From: Gigantopelta aegis
Taxonomy: Eukaryota > Mollusca > Gastropoda > Neomphalida > Peltospiridae
Direction of reading: 5' to 3'
DNA length: 64,000 bases
Assembly (NCBI RefSeq): GCF_016097555.1
Contig: NC_054702.1
Location: forward strand, 106,856,628 to 106,920,627
The stretch's first letter is position 1; each line of letters begins with the position of its first letter. Both the position numbers and the translations under genes were made by a program. The notes below the pieces were generated by a model, which was not told where the DNA came from, made no database searches, and was given only the letters and a program-made list of their open reading frames with translations. Positions 33,701 through 47,000 of this stretch are shown here, piece after piece.

Positions 33701-36700
33701 TCAATCAAGGTATTGTGAACTTTGATCTTAATAATGAGAAATTTGTTATTGCAGGGTACCCACAGAATTTTCAAATTAAAATTCTGTATTTTCCCTAAAT
33801 TTTTCCTGTTGTAAAATATTTTTCCCTGTCTGATATCCATATTTTATTATAGACAATAAAATACTCTTGCCACCCCCAGTAGCTGCACCTTCACCTCCAA
33901 ATACCATAATCAACATACTGTTACAAAAAAACCCACCCACCCCAAAACATACTGTTACAATATATATATGTGTGTGTGTACATGTCAACTCATTAAATTT
34001 TAAGTGTTCCAGTTACTGTTAATATTGCCTAGCCATAAAAACTACAAATGTTTATTGTGGTCCTTGAGGAAAACATTAGGCATTATGTTGTATTATAATA
34101 ATAATAATAATAATAGATTTTTATTTCAGATCAGAGATCCATAGAACATATATAAACATCACATACAAAACTGATTACATAATATACAGCAGCTTGTGCC
34201 AGCAATTTACACTACACAGTTGTACACCGCAGGTGGGCAAGTAGGTTGTTTGAAGTTGTTTCGATTCTGCTCTTCAGCGAACATGCTGTTGAGCGAAGTA
34301 AAGCGCCAAAGCTTTTTCCTCGATGACTGACAAACTACATGTAAAAGCTACATGCTGAATATAAAGATTATAGTTTACAAATATAACAATACTTGTATAT
34401 AGATTAAGTCTGGTCTGCTCTTGACTTCTACTGTCAAGGGTGCTATATATAGATCATATAAACATGACATTTTCCTTGGTGGTACAATTTGATAAAGTGA
34501 CCAGATGATTTCTCAATAAAAATAAATAGATAGTTTTTGAACCATACACTAGAAATCATCAGTAGCTATCATTCAATACCCTCGTGAAAAAGACAAAGGA
34601 ATCCAAAACACCAATATCTTAGGTTTATTACATTTTTACATGATTTTGTATACTGTATATCCTGAAATTAATGTGATCATAATATTAATGCGAAAAATGT
34701 GAGTTCGTGTTATTCGCATTAGTAATATGACACATTCATTTTTATGTTTTGTCTATATGTCTCACGTTATTAAAAAAAAGCAAAGATTAAAATTCTAATA
34801 TATTTATACAACACTATTCGTAGGCGAGACAGACTAATTGTCCGGCAAGATGCTAGCCACATGTGACAATTGCAGGGTCTTTGGCCACCCTGTCAAATGC
34901 GTTTGAATGGGTTTTACCACACTAATCCTGAGGTCAACCGTTTCTTTGTTTTTACTGTTCAAGTTTGCTGTAACTTTGTTGGCATACCACTTTGTGAATT
35001 ATTCTTTCATTATGACTTTGAAATCACTGTTCACAGATAAGGAAGATACAGTTGTAATGGTAGGCCTACATGTAGGCTAATGTTTAGGCAGATTTAAGTA
35101 ACTATACACGTTACGTAAATTATTGTAAAAATATGCTTTCAGTTGATTTCACCAAAAACACTAGGGACTAAACAGGTTACTTGATGTGTACACAGACATG
35201 TTAGTGAGTTGATCTCATTAAAAACACTAGGGTCTAAACAGGTTAATTGATGTGTACACAGACATGTTCGTGAGTTGATCTCATTGAAGACAATAGGGAC
35301 TAAACAGGTTAATTGATGTGTACACAGACATGTTCGTGAGTTGATCTCATTGAAAACACAAGGGACTAAACAGGTTACTTGATGTGTACACAGACATGTT
35401 CGTGAGTTGATCTCATTGAAAACACAAGGGACTAAACAGGTTACTTGATGTGTACACAGACCTGTTCATGAGTTGATCTCATTGAAAACACAAGGGACTA
35501 AACAGGTTACTTGATGTGTACACAGACATGTTCGTGAGTTGATCTCATTGAAAACACAAGGGACTAAACAGGTTACTTGATGTGTACACAGACATGTTCG
35601 TGAGTTGATCTCATTAAAACACAAGGAACTAATCAGGTTACTTGATGTGTACACAGACATGTTCGTGAGTTGATCTCATTAAAAACACAAGGGTCTAAAC
35701 AAGTTACTTGATGTGTACACAGACCTGTTAGTGAGTTGATCTCATTGAAGACAATAGGGACTAAACAGGTTACTTGATGTGTACACAGACATGTTCGTGA
35801 GTTGATCTCATTGAAAACACAAGGGACTAAACAGGTTACTTGATGTGCACACAGACATGTACGTGAGTGGATCTCATTGAAAACACAAGGGACTAAACAG
35901 GTTACTTGATGTGTACACAGACATGTTCGTGAGTTGATCTCATTCAAAATACAAGGGACTAAACAGGTTACTTGATGTGTACACAGACATGTTCGTGAGT
36001 TGATCTCATTCAAAACACAAGGGACTAAACAGGTTACTTGATGTGTACACAGACATGTTCGTGAGTTGATCTCATTCAAAACACAAGGGACTAAACAGGT
36101 TACTTGATGTGTACACAGACATGTTCGTGAGTTGATCTCATTCAAAACACAAGGGACTAAACAGGTTACTTGATGTGTACACAGACATGTTCGTGAGTTG
36201 ATCTCATTGAAAACACAAGGGACTAAACAGGTTACTTGATGTGTACACAGACATGTTCTTGAGTTGATCTCATTGAAAACACAAGGGACTAAACAGGTTA
36301 CTTGATGTGTACACAGACATGTTCGTGAGTTGATCTCATTGAAAACACAAGGGACTAAACAGGTTACTTGATGTGTACACAGACATGTTCGTGAGTTGAT
36401 CTCATTGAAAACACAAGGGACTAAACAGGTTACTTGATGTGTACACAGACATGTTAGTGAGTTGATCTCATTAAAAACACAAGGGACTAAACAGGTTACT
36501 TGATGTGTACACAGACATGTTCATGAGTTCATCTCATTGAAGAGGCCTGTAACTTTGATTTAACCGAAAAGTACACAGATGTGCGTTGTTAGAAAAGTAA
36601 TATTTCAAAGGGAGGCCAATTGCATTAATTTCATGTCGCATTTTAGTCTGCCTACTGTCAATCATATTAATTTAGGAACGCATTAATTTCAAGATCCACA

Positions 36701-39700
36701 GTATACAATATAGGACTCAACAAAATTCCCTGATATTTTTTCACATTCCATTACACCCAAATAAAATTCCCACTACTTTCCATAAATCAGACCAAAATTT
36801 CAAATTCCATGAATTTTCCCTGCAGGGAATTTGTTAAAACCATTTTTCCTGTTTTCCCTGTCCCGTGGGTACCCTGTATTGTGACATATAGCCTACTCTT
36901 TTTATTAGCAGCAACAAGACTTTTATATTTAAAATACCAAATGACAAATGATCCATTCATTGCATCTCAGACAAGCACCTTAACACAGAACTACATATCG
37001 GTTGTGTCTGTGTGTGTGTCTGTGTGCATTTGTGTGTGTGTGTGTCTGTGTGTGTCTGTTTGTGTCTGTGGTTGTGTGTGTGTGTGTGTGTGTGTCTGTG
37101 GTGGTTGTGTCTGTGTATGTGTCTGTGTGTGTCTATGTGTGTGTGTGTATGTGTGTGTGTGTCTGTGGTTGTATGTGTGTGTCTGTGTGTGTCTGTAGTT
37201 GTGTATGTGTGGTTGTGTGTGTGGTTGTGTGTGTGGTTGTGTGTGTGTGGTTGTATGTGTGTCTGTGGTTGTGTGTGTGGTTGTGTGTGTGGTTGTGTGT
37301 GTGTGGTTGTGTGTGTGGTTGTGTATGTGGTTGTGTGTGTGGTTGTGTATGTGTGGTTGTGTGTGTGTGTATGTGTGGTTGTGTATGTGTGGTTGTGTGT
37401 GTGTGGTTGTGTGTGTGTGTGGTTGTGTGTGTGTGTGGTTGTGTGTGTGTATGTGGTTTGTGTGTGGTTGTATGTGTGTGTGTGTGGTTGTGTGTATGTG
37501 GTTGTGTGTGTGGTTGTGTGTGTGTGTGGTGTGTGTGTGTGGTTGTGTGTGTGTGGTTGTGTGTGTGGTTGTATGTGTGGTTGTGTGTATGTGTGTATGT
37601 ATGTGTGTGTGTGTGTGTGGTTGTGTGTGTGTATGTGTGGTTGTGTATGTGTAGTTGTGTGTGTGTGTGTGGTTGTGGTTGTGTGTGTATGTGTAGTTGT
37701 GTATGTGTGTATGTGTGTATGTATGGTTGTGTGTGGTGTGTGTGTGGTTGTGTGTGTGTGTGGTTGTGTGTATTGTTGTGTGTGTGTGGTGTGTGTGCAT
37801 GGTTGTGTATGTGTGGTTGTGTGTGTGGTTGTGTATGTGTGGTTGTGTGTGTGGTTGTGTATGTGTGTGTGTGTATGTGTGGTTGTGTGTGTGTGGTTGT
37901 GTGTGTGTGTATGTGTGGTTGTGTATGTGTGTGGTTGTATGTGTGTGTGTGGTTGTGTGTGTGGTTGTGTGTGTGTGTGGTTGTGTATGTGTGGTTGTGT
38001 GTGTGCATGTGTGTATGTGTGGTTGTGTGTGTGGTTGTGTATGTGTGTGTGGTTGTGTGTGTGGTTGTGTGTGTGTGTGGTTGTGTATGTGTGATTATGT
38101 GTGTGGTTGTGTATGTGTGGTTGTGTGTGTGTGTATGTGTGGTTGTGTGTATCTGTCTATGTCTGGTTGTGTGTGTGGTTGTGTGTGTGTGGTTGTGTAT
38201 GTGTGGTTGTGTGTGTGGTTGTGTATGTGTGGTTGTGTATGTGTGGTTGTGTGTGTGGTTGTGTGTGTGTGTATGTGTGGTTGTGTATGTGTGGTTGTGT
38301 GTGTGTGTATGTGTGTGTGTGGTTCTGTGTGAGTGTCTGTGTGTGTGTGTGTCTGTGTGTGGTTGTGTGTGTGTGTGTGTGGTTGTGTGTGTGTGGTTGT
38401 GTGTGTGGTTGTGTGTGTGTGTGGTTTGTGTGTGGTTGTATGTGTGTGTGTGGTTGCGTGTGTGTGTGGTTGTGTGTGTGTGGTTGTGGGTGTGTGGTTG
38501 TGCGTGTGTGGTTGTGTGTGTGTGTGGTTGTGTGTGGTTGTGTGTGTGTGTGTGGTTGTGTCTATGTGTGGTTGTGTGTGTGGTTGTATGTGTGTGTGTG
38601 TGGTTGTATGTGTGGTTGTGTGTGTATGTATGTGTGTGTGGTTGTGTATGTGTGTGTGTGGTTGTGTGTGTATGTGTGGTTGTGTGTGTGTGGTTGTGTG
38701 TGTGTGGTTGTGTGTGTATGTGTGGTTGTGTATGTATGTGTGGTTGTGTGCGTGTGGTTGTGTGTGTGTATGTGTGGTTGTGTATGTGTGTATGTGTGGT
38801 TGTGTGTGTGGTTGTGTGTGTGTGTGGTTGTGTATATGTGGTTGTGTGTGTGGTTGTATGTGTGTGTGGTTGTGTGTGTGTGGTTTGTGTGTGTATGTGT
38901 GGTTGTGTGTGTGGTTTTGTGTATGTGTGGTTGTGTGTGTATGTGTGGTTGTGTATGTGAGGTTGTGTGTGTGTGGTTGTGTGTGTATGTGTGGTTGTGT
39001 ATGTGTGGTTGTGTGTGTGTGTGGTTGTGTTTGTGTGTCTGTGTGGTTGTGTGTATGTGTGTAGTTGTGTGTGTGTGTGTGTGTGTCTGTGTGGTTTGTG
39101 TGTGTGTGTGTGTGGTTGTGTGGTTGTGTCTGTATGTGTGTCTGTATGTGTGTGTGTTTGTGTGTGTGTGGTTGTGTGTGTATGCGTGTGTGTGGTTGTG
39201 TGTGTGTGTGTGGTTGTGTGTGTGTGGTTGTGTGTGTGGTTTGTGTGTGGTTGTATGTGTGTGTGGTTGTGTGTGTGGGTTGTATGTGTGTGTGTGGTTG
39301 TGTGTGTGTGTGGTTGTGTGTGGTTGTATGTGTGTGTGATTGTGTGTGTGGTTGTGTGTGTGTGTGGTTGTGTGTGTGTGGTTGTGTGTGTGTGATTATG
39401 TGTGTGGTTGTATGTGTGTGTGGTTGTGTATGGTTGTGTGTGTGTGGTTGTGTGTGTGGTTGTATGTGTGTGTGGTTGTATGTGTGTGGTTGTATGTGTG
39501 TGTGTGTTGTGTGTGTGGTTGTATGTGTGGTTGTGTGTGTATGTATGTGTGTGTGGTTGTGTGTGTGTATGTATGTGGTTGTGGTTGTGTCTGATTGTGT
39601 ATGTGTGGTTGTGTGTGGTTGTGTGGTTGTGTGTATGTGTGGTTGTGTGTGTGGTTGTATGTGTGTGTGTGTGGTTGTGTGTTTGTGTGGTTGTGTGTGT

Positions 39701-41001
39701 GTGTGGTTGTGTGTGTGTGTGTGTGGTTGTGTATGTGTGGTTGTGTGTGTGTGTGTGTGTGTGTGATGACCCAACCAGAACAGAACCCACTGATCATTGA
39801 TAATTCTGACATACAGTCTTAGACACCTGCTACATTTTTTCATTAGTATAGCGACACTTTTATATGCACCATTCCAAAGTCAGGATGGCACATACCACAT
39901 CCTTTGATATACTGTAGTCATAGTGCACTGGCTAGAACTAGAAATAGGCCAATGAGCCCAGTGAAGGGGATTGATCCCAGACTGACCGTGCATCAGGCGA
40001 GCACTCTAATACTGGGCTACATCTTACTCCAGACTAAGCAAAACACTAATTAATTTTATTTTTTTCAAATCTTTGTGCAGGCATGATTATGAATGCTGGT
40101 TATCTGATAAGACATTTTCACACATCTGTAGTTTGAGAGATTAGTGCTTCTCATTTGCAAATAATCTAATATAGTGAAAATAATAACATCCTGATCAATT
40201 GCCAATGTGAGGCCCCCATGAGTGGTAATGACCCAAGAGGGTCACTTGTATCCATGCAAGTATGGATGAAGTGTTCACCAATGCATTAATCAATCAAAAA
40301 CATCTTGACATGCCAGTGAACTTCACATCAGGAAGCTAATTAACACAAAAAATAACTTGCAGGGAGAAGATTAAAATATAGAAAAAACATAAGCAAATTG
40401 AGGATAAATATGTTTTCTTCGCTTCTTTACTTGTGTTACTTCAAGATTTATTTGTAATTTATATATTGAAAAAAGTTTGTTTGTAGTTTTATTTTTTAGA
40501 CAGTTATCACAAATTTTAAACTAAATGATGATTAAAAAACAGCAGTTTTATAATGAAAATTGGCAAATGGTAATCAAAGAATGTTAAAAACTGTTAATCA
40601 ATATTTTAACTAGAAAATGGAAATTCAATACCAAATGACATTAAGAATTGGATATTGAATACTTTATGTAGATAACACTTTTAAAGGTCAAAGTTAGTTT
40701 TGTTTAATGACCTCGGTAGAGCACATTGATTTATTAATCATTGGCTATTGGATGTGAAACATTTGATATGCTAACATAAACACATAGGCATTTCACTACA
40801 ACTTTATATAAATCAGGAATCTTTTACATACTTTCCCACAGACAAGACAGCACATACCACAGCCTTTCACATACTGTTGTGGATCACTAGTTAGATGACA
40901 CTTTCAATAGTCTAATGGACAGTCTTTAATGAAATAATTATTGTTTAAAAATTAACAAAATGGATGGATGTATCTGTTATTCTACAATGAGGTACTTTCT
41001 C

Positions 41002-41040
<39 letters not shown>

Positions 41041-44000
41041 TATTCATAGATGCAAATTCTGAGAAAAATATTAATTGTGATCACAACAAAAACTGATAAT
41101 TTGTATTTACTGCCATGCGCAGATCCCAAGAAACTGCAAGGGAAGACACCAGGTTATTATATTCTGTACAGTACGTACTCAGGTATATGCACTAGGCTGA
41201 TCAGAGCTATAACTGGAGGAAGATGCCAATATGATGACAGTAGGCTTATATTCTGTACAGTACGTACTCAGGTATATGTGCTAGGCTGATCACGGCTATA
41301 ACTGGAGGAAGATGCCAATATGATGACAGTAGGCTTATATTCTGTACAGTACGTACTCAGGTATATGTGCTAGGCTGATCAGGGCTATAACTGGAGGAAG
41401 ATGCCAATATGATGACAGTAGGCTTATATTCTGTACAGTACATACTCAGGTATATGTGCTAGGCTGATCAGGGCTATAACTGGAGGAAGATGCCAATATG
41501 ACAGTAGGCTTATATTCTGTACAGTACGTACTCAGGTATATGTGCTAGGCTGATCAGGGCTATAACTGGAGGAAGATGCCAATATGATGACAGTAGGCTT
41601 ATATTCTGTACAGTACGTACTCAGGTATATGTGCTAGGCTGATCAGGGCTATAACTGGAGGAAGATGCCAATATAATGACAGCAGGCTTATATTCTGTAC
41701 AGTACGTACTCAGGTATATGTGCTAGGCTGATCAGGGCTATAACTGGAGGAAGATGCCAATATGATGACAGGAGGCTTATATTCTGTACAGTACGTACTC
41801 AGGTACATGTGCTAGGCTGATCAGGGCTATAACTGGAGGAAGATGCCAATATGATGACAGTAGGCTTATATTCTGTACAGTACATACTCAGGTATATGTG
41901 CTAGGCTGATCAGGGCTATAACTGGAGGAAGATGCCAATATAATGACAGCAGGCTTATATTCTGTACAGTATGTACTCAGGTATATATGTGCTAGGCTGA
42001 TCAGGGCTATAACTGGAGGAAGATGCCAATATAATGACAGTAGGCTTATATTCTGTACAGTACGTACTCGGGTATATGCGCTAGGCTGATCAGGGCTATA
42101 ACTGGAGGAAGATGCCAATATAATGACAGTAGGCTTATATTCTGTACAGTACGTACTCAGGTATATGTGCTAGGCTGATCAGGGCTATAACTGGAGGAAG
42201 ATGCCAATATGATGACAGTAGGCTTATATTCTGTACAGTACGTACTCAGGTATATGTGCTAGGCTGATCAGGGCTATAACTGGAGGAAGATGCCAATATG
42301 ATGACAGTAGGCTTATATTCTGTACAGTATGTACTCAGGTACATGTGTATATGTGCTAGGCTGATCAGGGCTATAACTGGAGGAAGATTCCATTATGATG
42401 ACAGTAGGCTTATATTCTGTACAGTATGTACTTAGGTATATGTGCTAGGCTGATCAGGGCTATAACTGGAGGAAGATGCCAATATGATGACAGTAGGCTT
42501 ATATTCTGTACAGTACGTACTCAGGTATATGTGCTAGGCTGATCAGGGCTATAACTGGAGGAAGATGCCAATATGATGACAGTAGGCTTATATTCTGTAC
42601 AGTACGTACTCAGGTATATGTGCTAGGCTGATCAGGGCTATAACTGGAGGAAGATGCCAATATGATGACAGTAGGCTTATATTCTGTACAGTACGTACTC
42701 AGGTATATGTGCTAGGCTGATCAGGGCTATAACTGGAGGAAGATGCCAATATGATGACAGTAGGCTTATATTCTGTACAGTATGTACTCAGGTATATGTG
42801 CTAGGCTGATCAGGGCTATAACTGGAGGAAGATTCCATTATGATGACAGTAGGCTTATATTCTGTACAGTATGTACTCAGGTATATGTGCTAGGCTGATC
42901 AGGGCTATAACTGGAGGAAGATGACAGTAGGCCTGTTGATGTATACTAATATATTAACCAATGTCCTGAACAGGTAACCCATGCTACTGATTTGAGTGCA
43001 CAGAGCAACATGTTTAAATCTTTAAATAAATCTTTAATAACTGTCTAGACTATGATTAGTGGGTGAGTGTTTTACCCTTGGGGATAGAACAGTCAATGTT
43101 GAATACTGGTTAACTGGAAATGTTCGTGGATTTTTAATTCGAGGGTAAGTGAACAGCTCGAAAATATAACACCACAATAAACTGATAATTTATATACTGC
43201 AAATTTTTATTTGCTGCCAAGCGCAGATCACAAGAAACTGCAAGGGAATGGTGTATTCAAGACACCAGGTTATTATACAGGCCTCATGCAAAATCATAGA
43301 GTAAAGTCACTTCTCTCTCAAACTTTTGAGAGGGCGAAGTTTTTAACAGGAGGGAGACTTGAATTTTTAATCCAAAACCCCCCCAAAATATGCAAAAAGA
43401 AGATATTAACCCCATACCGTCAAACATGTCTGAAGCGGCCATACAAAATAGTAGTCAAAAGCAACTGCTTACGACAAGTGGCCGCTAAATACAGGTGCAA
43501 GATTTACATTCTGTCATTTTTTTTATGGTTTACCGTCTATACTGCTAACTGATGAATGTGTGCTCTAGAGGTTTCTACAAATCACCATTCCACATGTCGC
43601 TCTTTTTTTCAGAAATAATAAAATGTAACTGAAAAGCACTAATTTAACCGTATGGAATTCATGCCCTTTTTATTTAATCACTACTCCATGCAGAGGCGAG
43701 CATCTGCATTTCACAGTCACAATTTCTTAATTGATACACAGTGGAGATGTCAGACTGAATGAGGACTAGTTTTCATGAAGGCATGAAGATCGCTTATTTC
43801 TTACACCTTGTCATTGTTGTTTAACATACTTTTGTTTATAAAATTTACATTGGCCACTAGGACAGGTTTGCCTATATTATTTTATAATTTCAATATCTTT
43901 GTTTATTATGAGAAAGTCGGTGTGAAAATACATTTGTAGTTAATCATGTCAAGGTCTGCTAATCCCAACAAATGTTTTGTTTCAAAACAGAATGGAACTT

Positions 44001-47000
44001 TACTACACTCAGGTTGTTCCACAACAGCGTTAGAGAAACATACACAATACATTGAATAAAAATGACAAGATGGTTTCAATGTATTTTCCGGTGGAGCATG
44101 ACCCAACCTATCATCCTTGATTGTGTACAATATAAGTGATCACTATTTTTAAAAGGCGACACAGATTTCGCCTTACGGTGACTGGCATAGCGAAATCAAG
44201 CTGGTCAAGGTGAAGTTTTGGCTCACTTCGCCCATTGCATGCGCCCTGTTATATTCTGTACCGTATGTACTCAGGCATGTGTGCTATATGCTAGTCAGGG
44301 CCTTAGATTGAATCAAAATCGAGGCGATAAACGCTGTGCCCAAAATACATATGCATGAAATAATTATGCCCAAATTAAGTACAGACATGCTGACCTCAAT
44401 ATATTTGACCTCAAAACCACTGAAATGTTAAGTTTAATAATATAAAAATAACTTGAAATGTATTTCTGAATATTTACAACTCTACAGCAGCTGTTAACGA
44501 CAGTACTGAACTAAAATGACCTTCCTGAACTAAAACGACATCCCTGCACCCAGAAAAGACAAAAGTGTCCGTTGTGCCCAAACGAGTGAGATCTAAAGCC
44601 CTGCTGGTCCATGTATATTGAGCCAGCTTACATACCAGTGTGAATGAAACATGTCAAGCTCAGATTAAACAAAACACAGTCTGACTTAGAAAACGTCTCA
44701 CACAAATCTTAGGTGGCTTACTATAAAACAAATGATTGTTCGGTTGTCTCGCTAATAGCATACCATATTACTCAATTGAAATTGAGTGCACTATTGTTTA
44801 ACTTTCAGGAAAGGCGATACCATGCAAATGGAAGTTGATGTGAAACTTTTAATGTGGATTATATATGGAATAGAATAATCAATATGCTAAACCACAAAAA
44901 TAAAAACACTCTCATTTCAGAGTTACCAAACCCTGAAAATAAGAAACATTGAAATGTTTTTAATGCTCAAACTACAAACATTTTAGACCATAAAAATTTC
45001 TAGTTATAAGGTAGTATAACTATAGTTACTGTAGCTTTTACAAAAATGAATATTTTTACATAATAGGTTTCCCATACTTTAAGAATGTTTGTAAAAAGTG
45101 AAAGTTTGTTTTGTTTAATTACACTACTAGAGGACATTGATTTATTAATCATTAGCTATTGAATGTAAAATGTTTTATAATTCTGACATATTGTCTTAAC
45201 AGCAGCACTTTCGCACAGACAGGACAGCACATACCACGACCTTTGATATACCAGTCATGGGGAACTGGTTGGATGGCAAAAGGTTTTTAAATTAAATAAT
45301 TCAACACTTTATTGACCAAGGCCCCATTCCATGAAAGAATTGTAGCTAAGATTAATTGTAGTGACTTACGATGAGTTTTACAACTGGCACCGTAAAGTTT
45401 ACAGCCGTTCCACTAGAGAATGGTAGCTAAGATTAATTGTAGTGACTTACGATGAGTTTTACAACTGGCACTGTAAACTTTACAGCCGTTCCACAAAGCA
45501 ACCTTACGGTAGTCGTAAGCGCCCCTTTAACTCTTTCCCTCCCATTCTCGAGTAGTCGAGATTTGCAAAACTAATGTAAAAATGCAACCGGTCTTAGCAA
45601 ACAGAGTTGTCAACATTCACAGGAGTTATCTATCTTGATTCTGTGAATGCTAGAACATAGTAGAATGACAATCCAACACGTTGAGTATATTTTGTTAACT
45701 GGTATTAGTATTTAAATTGTTATCGCAATATCGAAAAGAAAACAAAGAAGTATCTAAATTTGTGTAAACATTATTGATGACATACTGCGCACATGGGTTA
45801 GATTTCTCGCTATTTGTATAATTATTTATTTAAAAAAATGTTGGACATTATTATTTAATGAAAACTGAATATTTGTAAAGGATGATTTTCGCCGAAAATA
45901 ACTGATAATACAGACTTTGAAGCAGATAATGGATGGGATTACTGGTCATCGATTGAATGTGAAAATAAACTTTGTGAAAGCATCATAAACAATGGATCAT
46001 GATCGTAGAGTTTTAAAAATATATACTCTTCAAAAAAAGAAACGCAAAAGGGTACAAATGGGTTATAACTCCGATTTTATGTTTCCTACCGGTTCATGCT
46101 TTGTGAATATAAGGTCATTACATGTCCCAAACACATTCCCACGGTTACATTCGATAAAATGCAGCTACTGTACAATAAAGTTCCAAAATGTGAATATTCG
46201 CAAAAACGCAGCCACGTGCAAACCATGTCACCACTGCACGTGCGTTGTCTGGCCGTGCAACATGAACACCGACAGTATAAAAGTGCAGGGTGTTCGCTTG
46301 CCTGGTCTCTGTATCTGGCCGACAGTTGACAATCCAGGACATGCCACGTCTCAGTGAACCGCAGAGAAACAATGCCATCGGCCGACTAGACGCAGGCGAA
46401 TCCAGAACGGCCGTTGCCAGGGCATTCCATGTGTCCCCAAGCACCATCTCCAGACTGTGGGACCGTTACCAGCAACATGGATCAACACGTGACCTCCCTA
46501 GATCCGGTCGACCACGGGTCACTACCCCCGGGCAGGACCGCTACATCCGGGTACGCCACCTTCGGGAATGATTGACTACTGCCACCTCCACAGCCGCAGC
46601 AATACCAGGTTTGCGCAGGATATCCGACCAGACCGTACGGAACCGCCTACGTGAGGTAGGAATTCGTGCCAGACGTCCAGTTCGAGGTGTCATCTTAACA
46701 CCACAACACCGTTGACTCCGACTGCAGTGGTGCCAGATTCATCGACAATGGCCTCAACTGCGATGGAGACAGGTGTGGTTCAGTGACGAGTCTCGATTTC
46801 TGCTCCGACGTCATGATGGAAGATGTCGCGTGTATAGGCGTCGTGGTGAACGTTATGCGGCAAACTGCGTGCAGGAAGTGGACAGATTCGGCGGGGGTAG
46901 TGTCATGGTGTGGGCAGCCATCTCACACACTGGCAGAACTGACCTGGTCCACGTGCAGGGCAACCTGAATGCACAGGGCTACATTGACCAGATCCTCCGG

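Larger units (their letters stand above)
33747..36881. mobile_element. composite TIR element with TATTG duplication, enclosing a 66-bp array
   Basis: Ends read CAGGGTACCCACAGAATTTT on the left and, reversed, CAGGGTACCCACGGGACAGG on the right, each abutting TATTG (33747-33751 and 36877-36881). Both subterminal zones are rich in TTTTCCCTG-like motifs. No transposase was found. The 12-bp exact TIR match plus target duplication supports one insertion, class unassigned. Confidence 0.6.

Noticed and set aside
35633..36145. 170-codon minus-strand frame with a 22-residue period ([20 protein letters not shown])
   Set aside because: It exists because the 66-bp unit is a multiple of three; no start context, splice evidence or homology, and it lies in a CPSF2 intron.
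37002..39843. Open frames of up to 652 (plus) and 885 (minus) codons
   Set aside because: They lie entirely in TG/CA-rich repeat DNA that can hardly form stop codons; products are CV/GCV- or TH-type low-complexity, open in several frames at once.
45992..46357. 121-codon plus-strand frame upstream of the Tc1 transposase
   Set aside because: It crosses the transposon's left TIR and 5' region and has no relation to any known protein.
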